Assembly (NCBI GenBank): GCA_005223375.1
Contig: RXOD01004370.1
Coordinates: forward strand, 1-23,329
DNA: 23,329 nt
Reading direction: 5' to 3'
Origin: Amoebophrya sp. AT5.2
Taxonomy: Eukaryota; Sar; Dinophyceae; Syndiniales; Amoebophryaceae
Positions 17,931 to 23,329 of this stretch are shown one piece after another. The first letter of the stretch is position 1; each line of letters begins with the position of its first letter. Below the pieces are notes generated by a model. The model worked only from the letters and a program-made list of their open reading frames with translations. It ran no database searches and was not told the DNA's origin. Position numbers and translations under genes: made by a program.

Positions 17931-18248
17931 TTAGTAGCCGCCGTAGCCGCCGCCACCATAGCCGCCGCCATAACCTCCGCCATATCCTCCGCCGAAGCCA
18001 CCCTTGCCCTTTCCCTTGCTGCTCGGCTGACCGTCGCCACGACCAACGACGTTGGAGGCAGACGACTTCTGCTTGCGGTCATCCCAGACGGTGTCGAAGG
18101 TAACGGTCTCGCCCTCGTTCAGGGACTTGTAGCCGTCAGCCGCGATGGCGGAGAAGTGCACGAAGACGTCCTCGCCACCCTGTTCCGGGGTGATGAACCC
18201 GAACCCCTTCTCGGAGTTGAAGAATTTGACGGTTCCCTGCTGAGACAT
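17931..18248 (-). CDS. Cold-shock-domain protein with Gly/Tyr-rich tail, CSD gene 3
   Basis: 105 residues from ATG ([15 protein letters not shown]) to TAG, no intron in the coding part. RNP1 KGFGFI and RNP2 VFVHF are intact, and the domain differs from CSD gene 2 at only a few positions. The tail is longer: SSKGKGKGG, then repeats of [10 protein letters not shown] ending GGYGGY, a typical Gly/Tyr-rich RNA-binding or self-associating region. The frame is open upstream without an ATG, so the start common to the paralogues is used; the leader ends CAACCCCTCGAAG. The different tail and flanks suggest an older duplication than the one separating CSD genes 1 and 2. Confidence 0.92.
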   Translation of the reverse strand: MSQQGTVKFFNSEKGFGFITPEQGGEDVFVHFSAIAADGYKSLNEGETVTFDTVWDDRKQKSSASNVVGRGDGQPSSKGKGKGGFGGGYGGGYGGGYGGGGYGGY

Positions 18249-19822
18249 CTTCGAGGGGTTGGTGTTTGTGGTAAGTAGAGCTGGACGCGTAAAGCGAAAG
18301 CTACTCTGTAGAGTTCTTACGAAGTAAGATGATGGATTCAATCCTGAGGGGTTGGTTTGATACGATTGCCATTTACATTATGATTATTCATGATGTTGGA
18401 CGATTTCTCGACATTCATTTCGACTGAGCGAGTACAGCCAACGGAGATCTCGCAAAGGCTGCGATTTTTTTGGATCTCCTCACGAATGAAACGTGATTTT
18501 CAGGGAGTGATCTGTCGTGCTGGAGTGATCTATTCCGTTGTTCAACGATTGCGATGAGATCTGTATAAAAAGGAGAAAGTCTGGTCCAATCCCACGCACA
18601 GTGTAATGGTAATCCTGATCGTGGAACCTGAAAAAACTACGCACTTGTTCTCGCGCAAACCGAGGAGGCGCAATCATGGTCACTTGCGCGGAAGGCGGAC
18701 ACAAGATTGCGACAAAGTCGCACGCACACGATCTCGTGTGATGTATGAGCACCACATGTAGTACATGATCTCGTGTCTTCGAACAGCCGAACTGAGGTGC
18801 GAGCATCAATGGGATATCGAAAAACATAAACGTAAAGGTTTCGACTGTTTGGAATCCACCATTTCAGTTTGGAATCTTCTGCTGGGGTCTCCACCTACGT
18901 AGGCAGTATCTAGCGGGCAAAATCCAGAAAAAGTCGTTGCAGTACGACATGTTGGCTAAGGCTATGGGGGCATTTTAGAAGTAATCAACAGAAGTCGGAC
19001 ACCTGATAGACCAGTGCTGGCCGTGGCCGTCGCGGCAAAAAAGTAGGGACGTGCTGGTCACACGAGTTCATTTGTTTCCGATCTAATATGCACTTCCACA
19101 GCATATTACTGTTCCGGGCGTCATGAGACGCCGTGCTGGATCGCCATCCTATCAAGGACCCTTTCTGCATCTGTGCTCGCCTCGGTAGTGGTAGAAGTAA
19201 GAAAATGATAAATTGGTTTCGGTGCGTGCTTGTAGTCGGTGCGGTCGTGATCGAAATGGAAATAGGCTTGGCTTTGTTTGGCTTTAGCTTCAGATTGAAG
19301 TCGTAGTTGTACTACTGGAAAGATAGTTCTAGTTTGGGTCGTGTAGTTTTAGTCGTTGCTTCTGCTTGGAACAAGAGTGCTTGGCTTCCTTAACAATCTG
19401 TGACAGATGGGCTCGTATTGTAAGAAGTGATGATTTAAGTTAAGTAAGAATTGGCTTTGGTCGAACTCGAAATGCAATAACCATGCTAGAAGAGCGCCCG
19501 TGTCACAACTACTATATTACAATTCATATGTTCTTTGCACGAGTACTCCAATAATATGCTCTGGCTCATCTTTCTGGCAGCCGACTCATCAGATACCAGC
19601 AATAGACGACGCCTTGTCGAGCGGTTGAGCAGCGAAACACAAGAGAAATAGTCGTGCGATGTGATTCTAAATAGGAGCTTCTCAATATATGCTATCACTC
19701 TCAGAGTTTGGTTTCAGTTTCTAGTTCTGTAATATAAAGCTCAATCAATATCGTCTGAATCGTCCGCGTCCGGCGGCGAAAACGATTAACGAGAACCACT
19801 AGTAGCCTTTTCTTCGTTTTTT
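18249..19822. other. Large gap upstream of CSD gene 3, no supported gene
   Basis: About 1.6 kb of AT-richer sequence. Open frames on either strand (for example minus 18480-18827) lack coding-like codon use. A cluster of short palindromes lies at 18725-18776. The region should contain the CSD gene 3 promoter and the 3' flank of the large gene to the right. Confidence 0.5.
18725..18776. promoter_or_regulatory. Cluster of palindromes and a direct repeat upstream of CSD gene 3
   Basis: CACACGA-TC-TCGTGTG (18725-18740) and CATGTA-G-TACATG (18755-18767) are perfect inverted repeats, and GATCTCGTGT occurs twice (18730-18739 and 18767-18776). The cluster lies about 480-530 bp upstream of the CSD gene 3 ATG, so a regulatory role is possible but untested. 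Confidence 0.3.
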
Positions 19823-22800
19823 TCACCCTAGGCATTTATCCGCTACACCTTTCTCCACCCAACACTTGCTCGTGCACGTCTTCTTCTGCAGTGTCCAGTT
19901 GTTCGAGCGCGAGTCGCCGCTGTCTTCGCCCTCCTCGTAGAGGAGCTCCACGCGGCGGTAGTACCGGCGTCGACTGGACCGCGCAAACTCGGGAGTCACG
20001 TCTTCCCGGGTTGGCAAATCCCGCCATTGCAAAGGCTGCTTTTTATTTTTATTCATGGCGCCACTCTCGCTCTCGCTATTCTGCAACAGTTTCACGCGGT
20101 AAACCTGCTTCTTGTCCTTACCGTTGGCTGGGCCTGGTCCCGTGGAAGTGGTGCCGTCCGGATTCTCGTGCACGAACGAATTTTCGATGGGCTCGACAAG
20201 CACGGTGGCCACGTTCCACCAGCGCACGTCGGAATACTGGGGGTCGGCGCAGGATTCGACGTCCAGCTTGCAGTGGATCAGCACCGTGTCACCAAACCAG
20301 AATTTCACCTTTCAAAATCCGAGTTGAATGCGATCTTCTACTTCTAGCGGCTGAACAGGAAGCAAACAGCAATAAATGGAGAATGACATAACAAGTAGGT
20401 ACCGTTGCCGTGGCCTCGCGCAGATACATGTCCTCTGTGAACGCGTGCACGCCGAATTTGTACAGGCCCGGCGGCACGTTCGTCATTGTGATCGTCTCTG
20501 GTCCGAACCCGTCGCGGTGGTCCACCTCCAATTCCAGTCGGCTGTTGCCCTTCGCCTTCCGCATGGCCATCGACTTTATGAACTTTTCGTACATCTTTTT
20601 CGACAGCTGGCCCTGTTCCACCAGTTTCCGCTTGCGCTCCTGCTCTGCCTGCAGCGACGCGGACAACCGACTGGAGAAAGTAGAGGAACTACTACCCGAC
20701 GAAGTGGCCGAGGATGAAGTACTAGTTGCAGGAAATTGTAGGGGAATTGCAGCTGGTCCTCCGATGGAATCGCCCTGATGTTGGTAAGATCGCTCGTACG
20801 CGGTTTCCAGGTGCATCAGCAGCGGTGAGATCCAGCTCACCCACTTCGAGCGTTGGTTGATCGTCGGCACGCAGTTCTTCTTGTCGAACATGGCCACCTT
20901 GTTTCCGTTCTTCAGCTCGTGCAGCCTTGAGGAGCAGCTGGCGATGGGGCAGATGTCGTAGCCCGCCTCGCGGATGTCCTTGTCCGCGTACCGACCGTAC
21001 ACAGGGTGGTTTTTGAAGAAGCGCAACAACGACCCGGTAGCCGCGCGGTGCTTCTGGTTTTCCTTCGCCACTTCCACCTCGCGGGGATCCACGTCCACCG
21101 CGTTTATTGCTCCTGGGTTACTATCGGAACCGCTGCTGGTACTACCAGCATCTAGCTGCCCCGCGGCGGAAGGCGAAGAGGCAGCAGCAGCCGCTGTTAA
21201 ACTCGAGGTGCCGGGGGCGTTCTGCAAAAACGGCACGTAGAAGGACTGGAGCTTTTCCGGGTCGGGGTACTTGGAGTACCACTTCTTCAGCTCGTCGAAC
21301 TCGTCGGTCGCAAACTCGCGCGGGTGCCCCGTACCGGTCGCGCGCGAATAGATGGGCTTCCCCTTCTTGGAGACCACAAGCCCCATGTCGTACGGAATCG
21401 TGTACGAGGGAGTCGGGTTCAGCTGTGAGCGATGAGCGAGGCCTATTCATATCAGATTGATAGCCGAAGCTGAAACTGAAACAATACAGAAAACCGTGAT
21501 CGAACAAACAGCATAAATGGTAAAAAAATACGCTCCACATCCAGAGGTCTGCGGTCGGTCCTGCTTTTGCGTCGGCCTCGATCGGGTCGTCCACGCTGTT
21601 CGGCTTCGCCACTTGCCCCTCCGCCCCCACGTACAGGCTCTCGAACGCGTTCATCTTCACGATTTCTTGCTCGAAGTCGTAGATCTGGTCGTAGCAGCTC
21701 GTGTACGTCGCGTAGAGGTCCAGGTCCTTCGGGTAGTCGCTCCACCACAGCACGGCGCGGAAGGAGGACACCTCCCCCGCGAAGGTACAGTCCTCATTCA
21801 CGGTGCCGTGGTCATTAGAGGGGTGAAAAAACCATTTTTGGCGGCATGTAGTCTGCCTGGTAGATGATTCGCCGACTGCCGAGGTCGAATACGAGGATGG
21901 AAATAGGAGACAAAATACGAGACCACTCAAGACCAGCACGACTGCGCTCTTGGTTTGTTCTGGTGGCCGTCGCTTTGTTCTAATTGCTCTCTAGCTGAAA
22001 GGAGTACCATCTGACCGCCTACGAGACCAAATACAAGACGAAATATGGGGCGGAATACAAGAGAATACAGGCCACACCGTAGGCAAGTAGCCATACGAGA
22101 CCATCAACTACCAGAGGAAATAGAAGGCTCCCGCCGACACCAGAGCAATGGCCAGGGAAATGGGTTGATCCCGTCCTTAAGGTCCATCTTCCGGTCCAAG
22201 AGGAACAGAAGCATCTTGCGGTTTGGGTTCGAGAGGTCTTTCGCCACGAACTGCTCGTTGTACTGCTGGGACGCGGGCTTGAACTCGATCGCGGAGTCCT
22301 TGCTAGCTCCTTCGCTCATCTGCTTCAGCGTTTTGGGAACCACTTTCAACTGCCCGACGTCGCCGCTCTGCCAGGTGAACACAAGCTTGTTGCGGTTCTC
22401 GAGCTTCTTCGTGTTCGTCTGCAAAACCCGCTTTCCGTAGATTTCGTTCTCGATGCTGATCTCGGCGATGCGGTTGAAATTCACCGCCTCCTTCGTCATG
22501 GCGTCCTGGAGAAGGAGCGTGATCGGGGACCCACATCGGTTCAGGTCGATTTTCTTGTTCCTCGTCGTGGAGGTCGCAGTACCAGTACCGGTTTCCGTTG
22601 CGCCGCCATCTCCCGCCGCGGCCGATGTAGTGACCCACGACGACTTCTTCAAATTGCTCGCGGCGCTCGTTCCGGCGCTGAGAGAGGTACCATGATCGCC
22701 ACTTGCGCCGTCTCCACTGGAAGAAGTTTCCCCAGCACCCGCCCCGGCGCAGGTGTAGCTCTCCCAGGCTTCGTCGGTGTTTTCGCACCGCATCTGGCAC

Positions 22801-23329
22801 ACGCCCCCGACGGAATCACTGCAAGTCCCGTCGGCGGTGTCGAGGATCTCGTAGCCCACCTTGCGCAGCGCATCGAGGGACTCCGAACAGCGCTGCGAGC
22901 TGCAGGGGAAGTTTTCCAGCTTGAACTCGGAATGGTCTTTCGTCAGGAGATACTTTCCGAAATTGCGTCGCGGAGGCATCCCTGGCGGTCCGCCTGGCTG
23001 CGGAAGTAGCTGCTGCGGTGTAGTTTTCTGAGATGAACTCCCTGCACCTGCCGCGGAAGTTTGGCTCTCGCACTTCAGCTCGAGGAAGTGCTGGTTGTTC
23101 GGAAGGACCATGTTGTCGGGACAGTGGTAGTACCTCGTTTCCTGAAGCGCTGCGTGGATCGAGGGACGGAAGGAGCCCCACATCACCTGCTGGCTCGGGT
23201 CGTCGCTCTCGACGAGGTGTCTGCGCAGGGGGCTGACAGCGAGCGCTCCCCCTGAGGTGCTCGACGGTGAATCGTGCTGCTCGCCAACCACAGCAGCCGC
23301 CAGCCGTCGCCGCCCCTGCAGTGGCAGGG
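19823..23329 (-). CDS. Large Cys-rich protein with a split DUF2135-like beta domain; five exons visible, 5' partial
   Basis: Exons: 23329-22141 (open to the window edge), 21856-21532, 21422-20403, 20308-19823; introns of 284, 109 and 94 bp, all GT-AG with matching phases. 1005 residues are visible. Residues about 65-195 hold paired Cys (69, 86, 142, 147, 169, 177, 181, 193), suggesting disulphides and an extracellular or lumenal site. About 255-390 is a beta-rich domain. Residues 428-446 (FRAVLWWSDYPKDLDLYAT) resemble the first strands of DUF2135/YfaP-type domains; the matching second half lies at 805-885 (GFGPETITM, PPGLYKFGVHAF, then VKFWFGDTVLIH and RWWNVATVLVE). Between them is an insertion of about 360 residues with Ser-rich linkers and a helical charged part. 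The C-terminus is basic, then ends in KKTCTSKCWVEKG. Four exons are placed; whether a fifth lies off-window is unknown. Substrate or partner cannot be named. Confidence 0.75.

Noticed and set aside
1..23329. Dinoflagellate spliced-leader relics, tRNAs, CRISPR arrays, complete transposons
   Set aside because: Visual search found no spliced-leader-like 22-mer, no tRNA B-box with a cloverleaf, no regular spacer repeats and no transposase or reverse transcriptase motifs.

Overview
The window reads as nuclear DNA of a protist. The genes are interrupted by spliceosomal introns, coding exons favour G or C at third positions, and the introns are AT-richer. Every intron I could place with confidence is GT-AG, and the placed introns run from about 78 to 325 bp. 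Almost all genes lie on the minus strand, and there is a tandem array of cold-shock-domain (CSD) genes. One-way gene order and CSD arrays recall dinoflagellates and related alveolates. The canonical donors and the lack of a recognisable spliced-leader relic mean this placement is only an inference. No tRNA, rRNA, CRISPR, bacterial operon or complete transposon was recognised.

Layout, left to right (minus strand unless stated): a DNL-type zinc-finger protein with a mitochondrial presequence (256-1677); a secreted-looking hypothetical protein (3162-4247); a two-exon gene with an EF-hand-like loop (5220-6147); a complete five-exon GCN20/ABCF3-type ABC ATPase (6781-10030); a plus-strand gene end built of repeated exon modules (11182-11730); CSD gene 1 (12611-13351); a two-exon hypothetical gene (14710-15510); CSD gene 2 (16841-17116); CSD gene 3 (17931-18248); and a large multi-exon Cys-rich protein with a split DUF2135-like domain, whose 5' end runs off the window (19823-23329).

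The most striking result is CSD gene 1. Its first exon, first intron, upstream flank and the start of exon 2 (12870-13469) are a diverged copy of the same parts of the DNL zinc-finger gene (1160-1793). This copy is joined to a CSD gene body that is a tandem duplicate of CSD gene 2. The splice donor, acceptor and phase are preserved, and exon 1 is exactly 289 nt in both genes. The predicted product is therefore a cold-shock RNA-binding domain behind a mitochondrial presequence. The ancestral CSD start codon has become ATT, and the Gly/Lys-rich tail is cut off by in-frame stops with its GGYW remnant still readable downstream. This looks like a presequence and promoter captured by duplication, followed by loss of the old start and tail.

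The second result is the plus-strand gene at 11182-11730. A mini-exon and its acceptor occur twice, on either side of a Cys-rich exon, and the splice phases match all round. A collapsed copy lies at about 15870-16010, at the edge of the second CSD duplication unit.
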